NCBI RefSeq assembly: GCF_040529335.1
Contig: NZ_CP159534.1
Location: 4,092,001-4,156,000 of the forward strand
Direction: 5' to 3'
Length of the DNA: 64,000 bases
Source of the DNA: Streptomyces sp. HUAS MG91
GTDB taxonomy: Bacteria > Actinomycetota > Actinomycetes > Streptomycetales > Streptomycetaceae
This document shows, one piece after another, positions 1 through 12,521 of the stretch; within the stretch, counting starts at the first letter, position 1; every line of letters begins with the position of its first letter. The position numbers and the translations under genes are program-made. The notes under the pieces are model-generated. The model did not search any database. It was not told where the DNA came from and saw only the letters and a list, made by a program, of their open reading frames with translations.

Positions 1-696
1 GGTCACCGCGGCGGGCAGCGGCGCCCCGGCCCCGGTGGTCACGTGGTCCGCGTCGACGGCCGTCACGGCGGTGTGCTCGTGCACCGTGATGCCGAGCCGG
101 TCCACGACCCTGCGCAGGTGGGCGCGGCCCTTGGCGGAGAGCCAGTCGCCGAGGGCGCCGCGGGCGGCGAGCGCGACGGCCAGGTCGGGGCGGGCCTCGG
201 CGATCTCGGTCGCGGCCTCCACACCGGTGAGACCGCCGCCGACGACGACCACCGCCTGCCCCGGGGCGAGTCCGGCCAGCCGCTCGCGCAGCCGCAGGGC
301 GCCGGGGCGGCTCGCGATCTGGTGGGCGTGCGCGGCGGCGCCGGGCACACCGTGGTCGTCCCAGCCGCTGCCGAGCGCGTAGACGAGGGTGTCGTAGGGC
401 AGCGCCTCCTCACCCTCCCCGGCGGCGACCGTCACCTCCTTGCGCTCGGCGTCGACGGCGGTGACCTGCGCGATCCGCACCTCGACGCCCGTACCGGCGA
501 ACATGCCGGCGAGCGGGCGGCGGGCGAGGTCCTGGCCGGTGGCGAGCTGGTGCATGCGGACGCGCTCGACGAAGTCGGCCTCCGCGTTGACGAGGGTGAT
601 GCGGACGTCGTCCCGGTGCAGCCGACGGGCGAGGCGGCCGGCGACGGTGGCTCCGGTGTAGCCGGCGCCGAGGACGACGATGCGGTGCTGCTGCAT
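1..696 (-). CDS. FAD-dependent NAD(P)H oxidoreductase (NADH dehydrogenase-like), 3' end cut by window
   Basis: Translation from the ATG at 696 gives a Rossmann FAD motif directly after the start (VVLGAGYTGA, residues 6-15) and a second dinucleotide motif further on (VVVVGGGLTGVEAA), the two-fold layout of pyridine nucleotide-disulphide/NDH-2-like oxidoreductases that pass electrons from NAD(P)H to a quinone or other acceptor. The frame stays open to base 1, so the C-terminus is missing. AGGAG lies 8 bases before the start. It lies 119 bp downstream of an ECF41 sigma factor on the same strand; ECF41 genes are typically followed by redox or carboxymuconolactone-decarboxylase genes, so it is the likely target of that sigma factor. 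The exact acceptor cannot be read from the sequence. Confidence 0.88.
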   Translation of the reverse strand, partial: MQQHRIVVLGAGYTGATVAGRLARRLHRDDVRITLVNAEADFVERVRMHQLATGQDLARRPLAGMFAGTGVEVRIAQVTAVDAERKEVTVAAGEGEEALPYDTLVYALGSGWDDHGVPGAAAHAHQIASRPGALRLRERLAGLAPGQAVVVVGGGLTGVEAATEIAEARPDLAVALAARGALGDWLSAKGRAHLRRVVDRLGITVHEHTAVTAVDADHVTTGAGAPLPAAVT

Positions 697-786
697 GGCG
701 GGCTCCTACAGGCTCTGGCCGCCCCCGTTCCGGGCGGGCTCGCCTCTTGAACCGGACAGCACCCTGTTTCCTGACAACCCCCTGAC

Positions 787-800
787 GTGACCCGCGTCAC
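787..800. promoter_or_regulatory. Inverted repeat in the sigma-oxidoreductase gap
   Basis: GTGAC-CCGC-GTCAC is a perfect inverted repeat with 5-bp arms, about 90 bp upstream of the oxidoreductase start. On the minus strand TGTCAGG follows it, which resembles the -35 element of ECF41 promoters, but no matching CGTC -10 element was found at the expected spacing. It is a candidate operator only. Confidence 0.35.
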
Positions 801-815
801 TCCCGGCGAAGCCGG

Positions 816-1763
816 TCAGAAGGCCGCCTTCAGCAGCGGCTCCCCGTGGTCCGCGGCCGCCCACTGCCGGGTGGCGCGCTCCAGCTTGTCGGGGTTGACC
901 TGGCTGCGGAACGCGGCGAGGCCGCCGTCCCCGAACTCCGGGCACATGACGCCGACGACCCGCCCGCCGAGGACCGCGACGACGGCGACCGCGCCGTTGG
1001 CCGTCGACACGTACACCTCGGGCGAGCCGCCGATCAGGTCCTGCTTGGCCTTCGCGGGCCTGAACAGGCCGCGCATGAACGTGGCGACCGCCTTCGCGCC
1101 CACGAACGCGCTCGCCCGCGCGGGCACCTTCCCGCCGCCGTCGCCGATCGCGATGGCGTCCTGGGTGAGCAGCGCGACCAGCGGCTCGGTGCGGCCGCTG
1201 GTGGCGGCCACCAGGAACTCCGCCACGACCCGCCGGGCGGCGGCCTCGTCGATCTCGGCGCGGGCCCGGCCGTCCGCGACGTGCCGCCGGGCGCGGTGGA
1301 AGGTCTGCTGGCTGGCGGCCTCGCTGATGTCGAGGATCCCGGCGATCTCCCGGTGCGAGTAGGCGAACGCCTCCTTCAGCACGTACACCGCCCGCTCGTT
1401 CGGACTCAGCCGCTCCAGGAGGACGAGGACCGCGTACGAGACCGAGTCGCGCTGCTCGGCGGTGCCGGCCGGGCCGAGCATCGGGTCGCCGGCGAGCAGC
1501 GGCTCCGGCAGCCAGGCGCCCACGTACGTCTCGCGGCGGGCGCGGGCCGACGCCAGCTGATTGAGGCAGTAGTTGGTGAGCACCTTGGTCAGCCAGGCCT
1601 CGGGCACCTCGATCCGCCCGGTGTCGGCGGCCTGCCAGCGCAGGTACGTCTCCTGCGCGGCGTCCTCGGCCTCGCTCGCCGAGCCGAGCAGCCGGTAGGC
1701 GATGGCTTCCAGGCGCGGCCTCGCGGCCTCGAAGCGGTCCACGTCGCGCTCGGTCACGGCCAT
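816..1763 (-). CDS. ECF41-family RNA polymerase sigma factor with SnoaL-like C-terminal domain (SigJ-like)
   Basis: 315 residues. Sigma region 2 lies near residues 10-75 and region 4 near 105-160, with a helix-turn-helix. A C-terminal SnoaL-like extension follows. Three signatures described for the ECF41 group are present: WLPEPL at 84-89 between the sigma domains, DGGGK near 208 and NPDKL at 290-294. In this group the extension replaces a separate anti-sigma factor: the far C-terminus restrains the sigma core while the linker part is needed for activity. No anti-sigma gene is adjacent, which fits. The downstream FAD oxidoreductase is the probable target. The start is ATG. Confidence 0.92.
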   Translation of the reverse strand: MAVTERDVDRFEAARPRLEAIAYRLLGSASEAEDAAQETYLRWQAADTGRIEVPEAWLTKVLTNYCLNQLASARARRETYVGAWLPEPLLAGDPMLGPAGTAEQRDSVSYAVLVLLERLSPNERAVYVLKEAFAYSHREIAGILDISEAASQQTFHRARRHVADGRARAEIDEAAARRVVAEFLVAATSGRTEPLVALLTQDAIAIGDGGGKVPARASAFVGAKAVATFMRGLFRPAKAKQDLIGGSPEVYVSTANGAVAVVAVLGGRVVGVMCPEFGDGGLAAFRSQVNPDKLERATRQWAAADHGEPLLKAAF

Positions 1764-1796
1764 GGCCCGGATCCTAACCCGCCCCCGGGAGACGGC

Positions 1797-2021
1797 TCAG
1801 AACTCCGCGGTGTCCAGGTCGAAGCCGAGAGGCGCCGGGAGCGGGACCGCGAGGCCCGTCCTGTACGAGGACTTGGTCGTGTAGTCGTCGTCCTCGGGGG
1901 ACGCGCAGACGGTGACCTGCCCGGCTTCCCGGTCGATCAGGAGGTGGACGGGGACACAGGCGCGCGCGTACAGGTACTTCCAGGTGCTGTGGGGATGTTC
2001 GCCGTGCGACGGCTGTGCCAT
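1797..2021 (-). pseudogene. C-terminal remnant of a Uma2-family (PD-(D/E)XK) protein
   Basis: The 74 residues match only the last third of Uma2 proteins. The stretch with VPVHLLIDREAGQVTV and the tail PLGFDLDTAEF line up with VYLLIDRDTGEVKV and PVGIELDTE of the intact copy at 38925-39599 in this window. The catalytic Asp/Glu and most of the Lys-bearing helix are missing and no N-terminal part is found upstream, where cobN ends 30 bp away. I read it as a truncated gene, probably left by a deletion or rearrangement at the cobN end. It could still be translated as a short orphan from its ATG at 2021. Confidence 0.7.
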
Positions 2022-2051
2022 CTTTCCCGCGGACTCCGTAGCACCTTTCGG

Positions 2052-5723
<3,672 letters not shown>

Positions 5724-5762
5724 GCGTCGGCTGGCCTTCCTCGGGGTGTCCGCGCCCCGGGT

Positions 5763-5916
5763 GGTCGTTGGACGGCAGGAGTTCCTGGCTCGTCCCGCGC
5801 CGGGGCGCGGGACTCACAGTGGCGGGACCGCGCCGGATTCGCACCGGCTTCCTCCCCTGTCGCCGTCGCTGGCGATGTGTGGTCTGTGCCGCCATCGTAC
5901 GGGGCGGGTGCGCACC
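5763..5916 (-). promoter_or_regulatory. Cobalamin (B12) riboswitch upstream of cobN
   Basis: Read on the minus strand, the leader contains the conserved GCCGGTGCGAATCCGGC segment, the GCCACTG core (complement of 5817-5823) and the B12 box AGCCAGGAACTCCTGCC (complement of 5774-5790), in the order of AdoCbl riboswitches. It ends about 40-50 bases before the cobN ATG, so it probably controls translation or early termination of cobN. The divergent cobG promoter has no such element of its own. Confidence 0.92.
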
Positions 5917-5961
5917 CCGGTACGGGATGCCCGTCACAGGCCCATGGGTATGCTCCCCGGC

Positions 5962-7227
5962 ATGTCCCCCACTCACATATCCGCTGATCCCGCCCGGGGC
6001 GACGCCTGCCCGGGCGCGCTGCGGCTGCACGCGGCGGACGACGGTTTCCTGGCGCGGGTGCGGATTCCCGGCGGGGTGCTGACGGTGACGCAGGCGCGGG
6101 CGCTCGGCGCTCTCGCGGGGCGGCTCGGGGACGGGGTGCTCCATCTCACGTCGCGCGGAAACGTTCAGCTGCGCGGGCTGCGGGACGGTTGCGGGGGTGA
6201 GTTGGCGGACTCTCTGAGCGCGGCCGGGCTGCTGCCGTCGCCCGCGCACGAGCGGGTCCGCAATGTGGTCGCCTCGCCGATGTCGGGGCTCGACGGGGCC
6301 GGGCACGTCGACGTACGCGGGTGGCTGCGCGGGCTGGATGCGGCGCTGTGTGCGAGTTCTGTGACGCCGGGGTTGTCCGGGCGGTTTCTTTTCGCGCTGG
6401 ACGACGGGCGCGGGGATGTCGCTTCGCTGGGTCCGGATGTGCTGGTGCGGGGGCTGCCGGGGGGCGACGGGCTGCTCTCGGTCGGGGGTGCCGAGTTCTG
6501 GTTGCCGTACGGGGATGCTGCGCGGGCCGCCGTGCGCGCCGCCGAGGTGTTCGTGGAGGCGGCGCGTCGGGTTTCTGGTCGCCGGGTGTGGAGGGTGTCC
6601 GAACTCGGCCTCTCCGCAACGGAGTTGCAGACCCTCCTCGAGGGCCCCGTCACGGGGCTCCGCCCCGGCCCCCGCTCCTCAAACGCCGGAGGGGCTGAAT
6701 GGGCTGAGCGCCCCGTAGGGGCGCGGGGAACTGCGCGAGAAGCGGCCACCGGCGATCAGCCGACGCACGACGAACAGCGCCCCGAAGGGGCGCGGGGAAC
6801 TGCGCGGCCAGCACCCGCGAACCCGCACTCGACGACAACCGGCATCGCCCTCCCCTTCGGTACCGCGACCCCCGACCAGTGGGCGGCAATCACCGATCAG
6901 GCCGCCCAACTCCCCGCGCAAGAGATCCGGCTCACCCCCTGGCGCCGCGTCGTCATCCCCGGTGTCACCGAGAACGACCCCCCGGACACCACCCCCTGGA
7001 CCCGAGTGGGCGCCTGTATCGGCAGTCCGGGATGCGCCAAGTCCCACACGGACGTACGCGCGGACGCCCGCGCCCGCCTCGCCGAGGCCCACCCCACCCT
7101 GCCCACCTACTGGTCCGGCTGCGAGCGTCGCTGCGGTCACCCGGCAGGGACGACGTACGTCGACATCACGGCCCGCCCGGACGGCGGCTACGACACGACC
7201 ACCCGCACCACCACACGACCCCGTTGA
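5962..7227 (+). CDS. cobG: Precorrin-3B synthase CobG
   Basis: About 421 residues of the nitrite/sulphite reductase ferredoxin-like family. CobG uses siroheme and a 4Fe-4S cluster to hydroxylate precorrin-3A and form the ring lactone in oxygen-dependent cobalamin synthesis. The N-terminal half has the ferredoxin-like module with [10 protein letters not shown]; the C-terminal half carries the cluster cysteines in CIGSPGC and [10 protein letters not shown]. ATGs at 5944 and 5950 are in frame; 5962 is chosen because MSPTH fits the family best, though no clear ribosome site decides it. Between residues about 230 and 287 three genomic repeats are translated in frame, making an Ala/Gly/Arg-rich insert between the halves. 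cobH follows after 14 bp. Confidence 0.93.
   Translation: MSPTHISADPARGDACPGALRLHAADDGFLARVRIPGGVLTVTQARALGALAGRLGDGVLHLTSRGNVQLRGLRDGCGGELADSLSAAGLLPSPAHERVRNVVASPMSGLDGAGHVDVRGWLRGLDAALCASSVTPGLSGRFLFALDDGRGDVASLGPDVLVRGLPGGDGLLSVGGAEFWLPYGDAARAAVRAAEVFVEAARRVSGRRVWRVSELGLSATELQTLLEGPVTGLRPGPRSSNAGGAEWAERPVGARGTAREAATGDQPTHDEQRPEGARGTARPAPANPHSTTTGIALPFGTATPDQWAAITDQAAQLPAQEIRLTPWRRVVIPGVTENDPPDTTPWTRVGACIGSPGCAKSHTDVRADARARLAEAHPTLPTYWSGCERRCGHPAGTTYVDITARPDGGYDTTTRTTTRPR
6651..6698 (+). repeat. Family A palindromic repeat inside cobG
   Basis: A 48-bp copy with the ends CACGGGGCTCCGCCCCGG and CGCCGGAGGGGCTGA. In the cobG frame it reads [15 protein letters not shown]. The copy in the IclR-type gene at 26720 is read in this same frame and gives nearly the same peptide. 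The length is a multiple of three, so the cobG frame is kept. Confidence 0.85.
6718..6806 (+). repeat. Two family B repeats inside cobG
   Basis: Two direct copies of the 20-bp core GGGGCGCGGGGAACTGCGCG at 6718-6737 and 6787-6806. Each is preceded by a short CCCC arm that pairs with its GGGG. Both are read in the same frame and give the peptide GARGTAR twice. The same core occurs in intergenic hairpins at 31976-32045, 42911-42991 and 54860-55102. Confidence 0.85.
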
Positions 7228-7241
7228 GAGAGCCGAACCCC

Positions 7242-7898
7242 ATGTCCCTGTACGACTACGAGAAGGACGGCGCGGCGATCTACCGCGAGTCCTTCGCCAC
7301 CATCCGCGCGGAGGCCGCGGCCGGCCTGGCCGCGCTGCCCGCCGACGTCGCCCAGGTCGCGGTCCGCATGATCCACGCCTGCGGCCAGGTGGATCTCGTA
7401 CCGGACATCGCCCACTCGCCCGGCGTGGTGGCGAAGGCCCGTGCCGCGCTGCGCGCCGGGGCGCCGATCCTGTGCGACGCGCGGATGGTCGCCAGCGGCG
7501 TCACGCGCAAGCGGCTGCCCGCCGACAACGACGTGATCTGCACCCTCAACGAGCCCGACGTGCCGTCCCTCGCGGCCGAGTTGGGCACCACGCGGAGCGC
7601 CGCCGCGCTGGAGCTGTGGCGTGATCGCCTGGAGGGCTCGGTCGTCGCCATCGGCAACGCCCCGACCGCCCTCTTCCACCTCCTGGAGATGATCGCGAAG
7701 GGCGCCCCGCGCCCGGCGGCGGTCCTCGGCATACCGGTGGGCTTCGTCGGCGCGGCCGAGTCGAAGGACGCGCTCGCCGCGTCCGGCCTGGGCCTGGAGT
7801 ACCTGGTCGTCCGGGGGCGGCGCGGCGGCAGCGCGATGACGGCGGCGGCACTGAACGCGATCGCCACCGAGGCGGAGATCCTGGAGGACCGGGCATGA
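7242..7898 (+). CDS. cobH: Precorrin-8X methylmutase CobH
   Basis: 218 residues, normal length for CobH/CbiC. The enzyme moves the C11 methyl group to C12, turning precorrin-8X into hydrogenobyrinate. The catalytic histidine sits in the conserved RMIHACG motif (His45), and the later [13 protein letters not shown] segment is family-typical. The start ATG is 14 bp after the cobG stop and the last bases overlap the start of cobIJ by ATGA, so cobG-cobH-cobIJ are probably one operon with coupled translation. Confidence 0.96.
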   Translation: MSLYDYEKDGAAIYRESFATIRAEAAAGLAALPADVAQVAVRMIHACGQVDLVPDIAHSPGVVAKARAALRAGAPILCDARMVASGVTRKRLPADNDVICTLNEPDVPSLAAELGTTRSAAALELWRDRLEGSVVAIGNAPTALFHLLEMIAKGAPRPAAVLGIPVGFVGAAESKDALAASGLGLEYLVVRGRRGGSAMTAAALNAIATEAEILEDRA

Positions 7899-9397
7899 GC
7901 GGCAAGCTGTACGGGGTCGGGCTCGGCCCCGGCGATCCGGAACTGCTGACCGTGGCGGCCGTGAAGGCGATCGGCGAGGCCGACGTCGTCGCGTACCACT
8001 GCGCCCGGCACGGCCGGTCCATCGCCCGCTCGATCGCCGCGCCGTACCTGCGCGAGGACCAGATCGAGGAGCGGCTGATGTATCCGCTCACCGTGGAGAC
8101 GACGGACCACCCCGGCGGCTACCGGGGCGCGCTCGACGACTTCTACGCCGAGGCCGCCGCGACGCTCGCCGCGCACCTGGACGCGGGCCGCACGGTCGCC
8201 GTGCTCGCCGAGGGCGACCCGTTCTTCTACGGCTCGTACCAGCACATGCACAAGCGGCTCGCGGACCGTTACGACACGACGGTCATCCCCGGTGTCACCT
8301 CCATCAGCGCGGCCGCCGCCCGGCTCGGCGAGCCGCTGTGCGAGGACAAGGAGACGCTGACCGTCATCCCGGGCACGCTGGACGAGGACGAGCTGGCGGC
8401 GCGGCTGGCGGCGGCGGACTCGGCGGTCGTGATGAAGCTGGGCCGCACCTTCACCAAGGTCCGTACGGCGCTGGAGGGTTCGGGGCGGCTGGACGACGCG
8501 CGGTATGTGGAGCGGGCGTTCATGGCGGGCGAGCGCACCGGCCGTCTCGCCGACATCGACCCGGACACGGTCCCGTACTTCTCGGTGGCGGTGCTGCCCT
8601 CGCGCGTGGAGACCGCGCCGGCCGAGGCGCCGGAGCGCGGTGAGGTCGTGGTCGTCGGCACCGGTCCGGCGGGCGCGCCCTGGCTGACCCCGGAGTCGCG
8701 CGGCGCCCTCGCCAACTGCGACGACCTGGTCGGCTACACGACGTACCTGGACCGGGTTCCGGAACGGCCGTGGCAGCGGCGGCACGGTTCGGACAACAAG
8801 GTGGAGTCGGAGCGCGCCGAGTTCGCCCTGGACCTCGCGCGGCGCGGGCGCCGGGTGGCGGTCGTGTCGGGCGGCGACCCGGGCGTCTTCGCGATGGCGA
8901 CAGCGGTCCTCGAAGTGGCCTGCGAGGACCGGTACGCGGACATTCCCGTACGGGTCCTGCCGGGGGTCACGGCCGCCAACGCGGCGGCGGCGAAGGCGGG
9001 CGCCCCGCTCGGCCACGACTACGCCACGATCTCCCTGTCCGACCGGCTCAAGCCGTGGGAGGTGATCGCGGAACGGCTGCACGCGGCGGCCGCCGCCGAT
9101 CTGGTCGTGGCGCTGTACAACCCCGGTTCGAAGAGCCGTACCTGGCAGGTGGCGAAGGCCCGCGAGCTGTTCCTCGAACACCGGGCGCCGGACACCCCGG
9201 TCGTGGTGGCCCGGGACGTGGGCGGGCCGGAGGAGTCGGTGCGCGTGGTACGGCTGACGGACCTGGACCCGTCGGTCGTCGACATGCGCACGCTGCTGAT
9301 CATCGGCTCGTCGCAGACGCAGGCTGTGCCGCGCGGAACCGGCACGACGATCGCCTGGACGCCCCGCCGCTACCCGGAGGCCCCGGCGACCCGCTGA
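7895..9397 (+). CDS. cobIJ: Fused precorrin-2 C20- / precorrin-3B C17-methyltransferase CobIJ
   Basis: 500 residues with two complete tetrapyrrole methylase domains. The N-terminal CobI-like domain (residues about 4-236) opens with [14 protein letters not shown]. The C-terminal CobJ-like domain (about 249-490) opens with [18 protein letters not shown] and includes SGGDPGVF. Both use S-adenosylmethionine; CobI methylates C20 and CobJ methylates C17 with ring contraction. The fusion is common in actinomycetes. The start overlaps the cobH stop by 4 bp and the 3' end overlaps the convergent cobK by 28 bp. Confidence 0.96.
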   Translation: MSGKLYGVGLGPGDPELLTVAAVKAIGEADVVAYHCARHGRSIARSIAAPYLREDQIEERLMYPLTVETTDHPGGYRGALDDFYAEAAATLAAHLDAGRTVAVLAEGDPFFYGSYQHMHKRLADRYDTTVIPGVTSISAAAARLGEPLCEDKETLTVIPGTLDEDELAARLAAADSAVVMKLGRTFTKVRTALEGSGRLDDARYVERAFMAGERTGRLADIDPDTVPYFSVAVLPSRVETAPAEAPERGEVVVVGTGPAGAPWLTPESRGALANCDDLVGYTTYLDRVPERPWQRRHGSDNKVESERAEFALDLARRGRRVAVVSGGDPGVFAMATAVLEVACEDRYADIPVRVLPGVTAANAAAAKAGAPLGHDYATISLSDRLKPWEVIAERLHAAAAADLVVALYNPGSKSRTWQVAKARELFLEHRAPDTPVVVARDVGGPEESVRVVRLTDLDPSVVDMRTLLIIGSSQTQAVPRGTGTTIAWTPRRYPEAPATR

Positions 9398-10113
9398 ACC
9401 CAGGCGGCGGCCTCCGCCACGGTGGCCGCCTCCTCCACGCCCTCCGGCACGGGAGGCCGCCGCACGACGACGACCGGGATCCCGGCCTCGCGGGCGGCGG
9501 TCAGCTTGGGCGCGGTGGCGGCGCCGCCGCTGTCCTTGGTGACGAGCACGTCGATGCCGTGCCGGGCGATGATCTCCCGTTCGCCCTGAAGCGTGAACGG
9601 CCCGCGCTCCAGCAACACGTCCATGCGCGGCGGGAACGGCGGCTCGGGCGCGTCCACCGCCCGTACGAGGAAGTGGGCGCCGTCGACGTGCGCGAACGCG
9701 GCGAGCCCCTGCCGCCCGGTGGTGAGGAAAACCCTCCCGAACCCCCGAACGACCTCCGCGGCCTCCCCCAACGAGCCGACCTCCCGCCAGTCGTCGCCGA
9801 CCCCGGCGACCCAGCCCGGTCGCCGCAGCGCGAGCAGCGGAACCCGGGCGACGGCGGCGGCCCGGGCCGCATTGAAACTGATCCGCTCGGCGAACGGATG
9901 GGTGGCGTCGACGACGGCGTCCACCCCGTGCCCCCGTATCCACTCCACGAGCCCGTCCACCCCGCCGAACCCCCCGACCCGCACCTCCCCCACGGGCAGC
10001 CGTGGCGCGGCGACCCGCCCCGCGAGCGAACTGGTGACCCGCACCCGCCCGTCCAGCGTCTCGGCCAGCTCCCGGGCCTCGGTCGTCCCACCGAGGATGA
10101 GTACGTGCGGCAC
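9370..10113 (-). CDS. cobK: Precorrin-6A reductase CobK
   Basis: About 247 residues of the CobK/CbiJ family, which reduces precorrin-6A to precorrin-6B with NADPH. The N-terminal LILGGTTEARELA is the family hallmark; VDATHPFA and LVTKDSGG mark the later active-site parts. I place the start at GTG 10113 because GGAG stands 6 bases upstream and the protein then begins directly at the conserved strand. An upstream GTG at 10152 would add 13 residues but has no ribosome site. The gene ends 28 bp inside the convergent cobIJ. Confidence 0.92.
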   Translation of the reverse strand: MPHVLILGGTTEARELAETLDGRVRVTSSLAGRVAAPRLPVGEVRVGGFGGVDGLVEWIRGHGVDAVVDATHPFAERISFNAARAAAVARVPLLALRRPGWVAGVGDDWREVGSLGEAAEVVRGFGRVFLTTGRQGLAAFAHVDGAHFLVRAVDAPEPPFPPRMDVLLERGPFTLQGEREIIARHGIDVLVTKDSGGAATAPKLTAAREAGIPVVVVRRPPVPEGVEEAATVAEAAAWVQRVAGASG

Positions 10114-10293
10114 GGGGATCTCCAGGGGCGACGGCTGAGGGGGCTCGCTCACTCAAGCACAGCAGGTCAGGGGTGTCCCTCCGTGGGTCACCGGCCTTCG
10201 GCACCGGACCGGACGCCCGTACAACCAAACGGCTCCGCCGTGGGTCTTCCCCTCGCCCGGACCAGGATCCGGCTCATTCTCGCTGGGAGAACC

Positions 10294-11064
10294 ATGCGCA
10301 TCAGAACCGCCGTCACCGCCGTTTGCGGCACCCTGGCCCTGCTCGGCGCCGTCGCGCCCGTCGCGCAGGCGGACAGTCACCACGGGGACACCCGGTTCAC
10401 GTCCGTGACGTTCAGCAGGTCGACCGTGAACGTCGGCGTCAGCAAGGCGCAGTCGGTGACCGTCACCGCCACGGCCAAGGACGACTCCGGGATCAGCGGT
10501 ATCTACGGCGGCAAGCTGGTCAGCCCCGACAAGCGCATCGCCTTCCCCGACGACGGGTCGTGCTCCCGGCCCTCGTCCACCACGATGAAGTGCACCTGGA
10601 AGTACGTGCTGGACGCGAACGACTCCGACGACTACGCCGACCTGAGGAACGCCGACGCCGGGACCTGGCACCTCGACGCCGAGGCCGCCGCCACGGACCA
10701 CGACTTCTACACGCTCGACAGCAGCAAGACTGTCAAGGTCAAGCGCTACGCCGAGCTGTCCGTCACCCAGGCCGGCCCCGAGCCCGTGGGCAAGGGGCGC
10801 ACCCTGACCGTGACCGGCGCGCTGACCCGCGCGAACTGGGACACGAACGTCTACGCCGGGTATACCGCGCAGCGCGTAGCCCTCCAGTTCAAGAAGTCCG
10901 GCAGCTCGTCGTACTCCACGGTGAAGACGGTGACCACCGACAGCAAGGGCAAGCTGAAGACGAGCGTGAAGGCCGCGTCGTCCGGTACCTGGCGGTGGAT
11001 GTTCGCCGGTACGGGGACGACGATGGCGGTCACCGCGGGCGGGGACAGCGTCGCTCTCAAGTAG
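10294..11064 (+). CDS. Secreted protein of unknown function
   Basis: 256 residues with a clear Sec signal peptide (MRIRT, hydrophobic core, AQA then D near residue 27). The mature part is rich in Thr, Ser and Val and looks like two beta-sandwich modules. The second, about residues 150-250, has the ALQFKKSGSSSYSTVKTV and SGTWRWMFAGT pattern common to secreted streptomycete proteins with Ig-like folds. GGGAGA precedes the ATG by 4 bases. Its place between cobK and cobM does not suggest a cobalamin role. No catalytic motif is visible. Confidence 0.82.
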   Translation: MRIRTAVTAVCGTLALLGAVAPVAQADSHHGDTRFTSVTFSRSTVNVGVSKAQSVTVTATAKDDSGISGIYGGKLVSPDKRIAFPDDGSCSRPSSTTMKCTWKYVLDANDSDDYADLRNADAGTWHLDAEAAATDHDFYTLDSSKTVKVKRYAELSVTQAGPEPVGKGRTLTVTGALTRANWDTNVYAGYTAQRVALQFKKSGSSSYSTVKTVTTDSKGKLKTSVKAASSGTWRWMFAGTGTTMAVTAGGDSVALK

Positions 11065-11082
11065 GGCTGTGAGGAGGGGACT

Positions 11083-11661
11083 TCAGGCTCCCCGGCGGGT
11101 CGTCTCCTCCAGCGCCCTCACCGCCCGCTCCAGGCGTGCCCGCCGGTTCTCCTGTGTCGCCTGGAGCAGGGGCAGCAGGACCAGGTAGCGGGCGGTCCGG
11201 TCGAGGGCGTCGAAAGCCGCGCGGGCCGCCGGGTTCGCGTCGAGCGCCGCGGTGAGGTCGTCGGGGACGGTGGCCGCCGACTGGGACGCGTAGGCGCGGT
11301 CCCAGCGGCCGTCCTCCTGGGCCCGGCGCACCTCGGCGAGTCCGGGCTCCCGCATCCGGCCGGCGGCAGCCAGGGCGGCGACCTTCTCCACGTTCACCCG
11401 GGACCACAGGCTCCGGGCCCGCCGCGGGACGTACTTCTGGAGGTAGTGCCGGTCGTCGAGGCCGCGCCGCTGCCCGGAGATCCAGCCCCAGCACAGGCCG
11501 ACGTCGACCAGCTCGTCGTCCGTGACCGAGGCGATCCCCGACGCCTTCTTGGCCACCTTCACCCACACGCCCTCGCGCCGCGTGTGATGCCCGGCCAGCC
11601 ACTCCTCGAAGGCCGCCGCGTCCGCGAACGCGCGAACCTCGACCCCGTCGAACTCGTCCAT
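11083..11661 (-). CDS. YdeI/OmpD-associated-family protein
   Basis: 192 residues matching the YdeI (OmdA) family: FEEWLAGHHTRREGVWVKVAKK near the N-terminus, LCWGWISGQR in the middle and a C-terminal segment rich in Arg and Glu. Family members are linked to resistance to antimicrobial peptides or are uncharacterised; no enzymatic residue can be assigned here. It is convergent with the secreted protein gene, 18 bp apart, and lies downstream of cobM on the same strand with a 110-bp gap, so it may be transcribed separately. Confidence 0.85.
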   Translation of the reverse strand: MDEFDGVEVRAFADAAAFEEWLAGHHTRREGVWVKVAKKASGIASVTDDELVDVGLCWGWISGQRRGLDDRHYLQKYVPRRARSLWSRVNVEKVAALAAAGRMREPGLAEVRRAQEDGRWDRAYASQSAATVPDDLTAALDANPAARAAFDALDRTARYLVLLPLLQATQENRRARLERAVRALEETTRRGA

Positions 11662-11771
11662 GCGGGCAACCTAACCCGCGGCGTCAGCGATTGCGCGGGT
11701 GGTTGCGGGCCGTGCGTTCGTTGCCGTGTTTGCAGGCGCCGGGCGGGCGGGGCCCCCACCCGTTTTCGGAG

Positions 11772-12521
11772 TCAGCAGGTGTGCCGGTCGCGCTCCGCCG
11801 AGTACAGGTGGCTGTCCCGGAACTGGGCGGCGCCGAGGGTGCGGCCCACCAGGATGACCGCGGTGCGCTGGACGCCCGAGGCCTTCAGCTGGCCGGCGAT
11901 GTCGCCGAGGGTGCCGCGCAGCACGAGTTCGTCGTCGCGACTGGCGTAGGCGACGACCGCGGCGGGGCAGTCGGCGCCGTAGTGCGGGAGCAGTTCGGCG
12001 ACGATGCGGTCGGCGTAGCGGGCGCCGAGGTGCAGGACCAGGAGGGCGCCGGACGCGCCCAGCGTCGCCAGGTCCTCGCCGGGCGGCATGGGCGTGGCCT
12101 GCTGGGCGATCCGGGTCAGGATGACGGTCTGGCCGACCGTGGGAACGGTCAGTTCGCGCTTCAGGGCCGCCGCGGCCGCCGCGAACGCGGGCACCCCGGG
12201 CACGACCTCGTACGGGATGCCGTGCGCGTCCAGGCGGCGCATCTGCTCCGCGACCGCCGAGAAGACCGACGGGTCGCCGGAGTGCAGCCGGGCCACGTCG
12301 AGCCCGGCCTCGTGGGCGGCGACGAACTCCCGCTCGATGGCGTCGAGGTCGAGGTCGGCGGTGTCGATCAGCCGGGCGTCCGGCGGGCACTCGGCGAGGA
12401 GTTCGGCCGGGACCAGCGAACCCGCGTACAGGCACACCCGGCACGCGGCGAGGGTGCGGGCGCCGCGCAGCGTGATCAGGTCGGCGGCGCCGGGGCCCGC
12501 TCCGATGAAGTAGACCGTCAT
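11772..12521 (-). CDS. cobM: Precorrin-4 C11-methyltransferase CobM
   Basis: 249 residues, one tetrapyrrole methylase domain. VYFIGAGPGAADLIT at the N-terminus is the S-adenosylmethionine site; LHSGDPSVF and EVVPGVPAF follow at the expected distances. CobM methylates C11 of precorrin-4. The ATG at 12521 overlaps the stop of cobL (ATGA), giving a translationally coupled cobL-cobM pair. It lacks its own leader element. Confidence 0.96.
   Translation of the reverse strand: MTVYFIGAGPGAADLITLRGARTLAACRVCLYAGSLVPAELLAECPPDARLIDTADLDLDAIEREFVAAHEAGLDVARLHSGDPSVFSAVAEQMRRLDAHGIPYEVVPGVPAFAAAAAALKRELTVPTVGQTVILTRIAQQATPMPPGEDLATLGASGALLVLHLGARYADRIVAELLPHYGADCPAAVVAYASRDDELVLRGTLGDIAGQLKASGVQRTAVILVGRTLGAAQFRDSHLYSAERDRHTC

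Noticed and set aside
697-815. ECF41 target promoter upstream of the flavoprotein gene
   Set aside because: TGTCAGG is close to the -35 consensus, but no CGTC follows at 15-17 bp, so the promoter was not listed as such.
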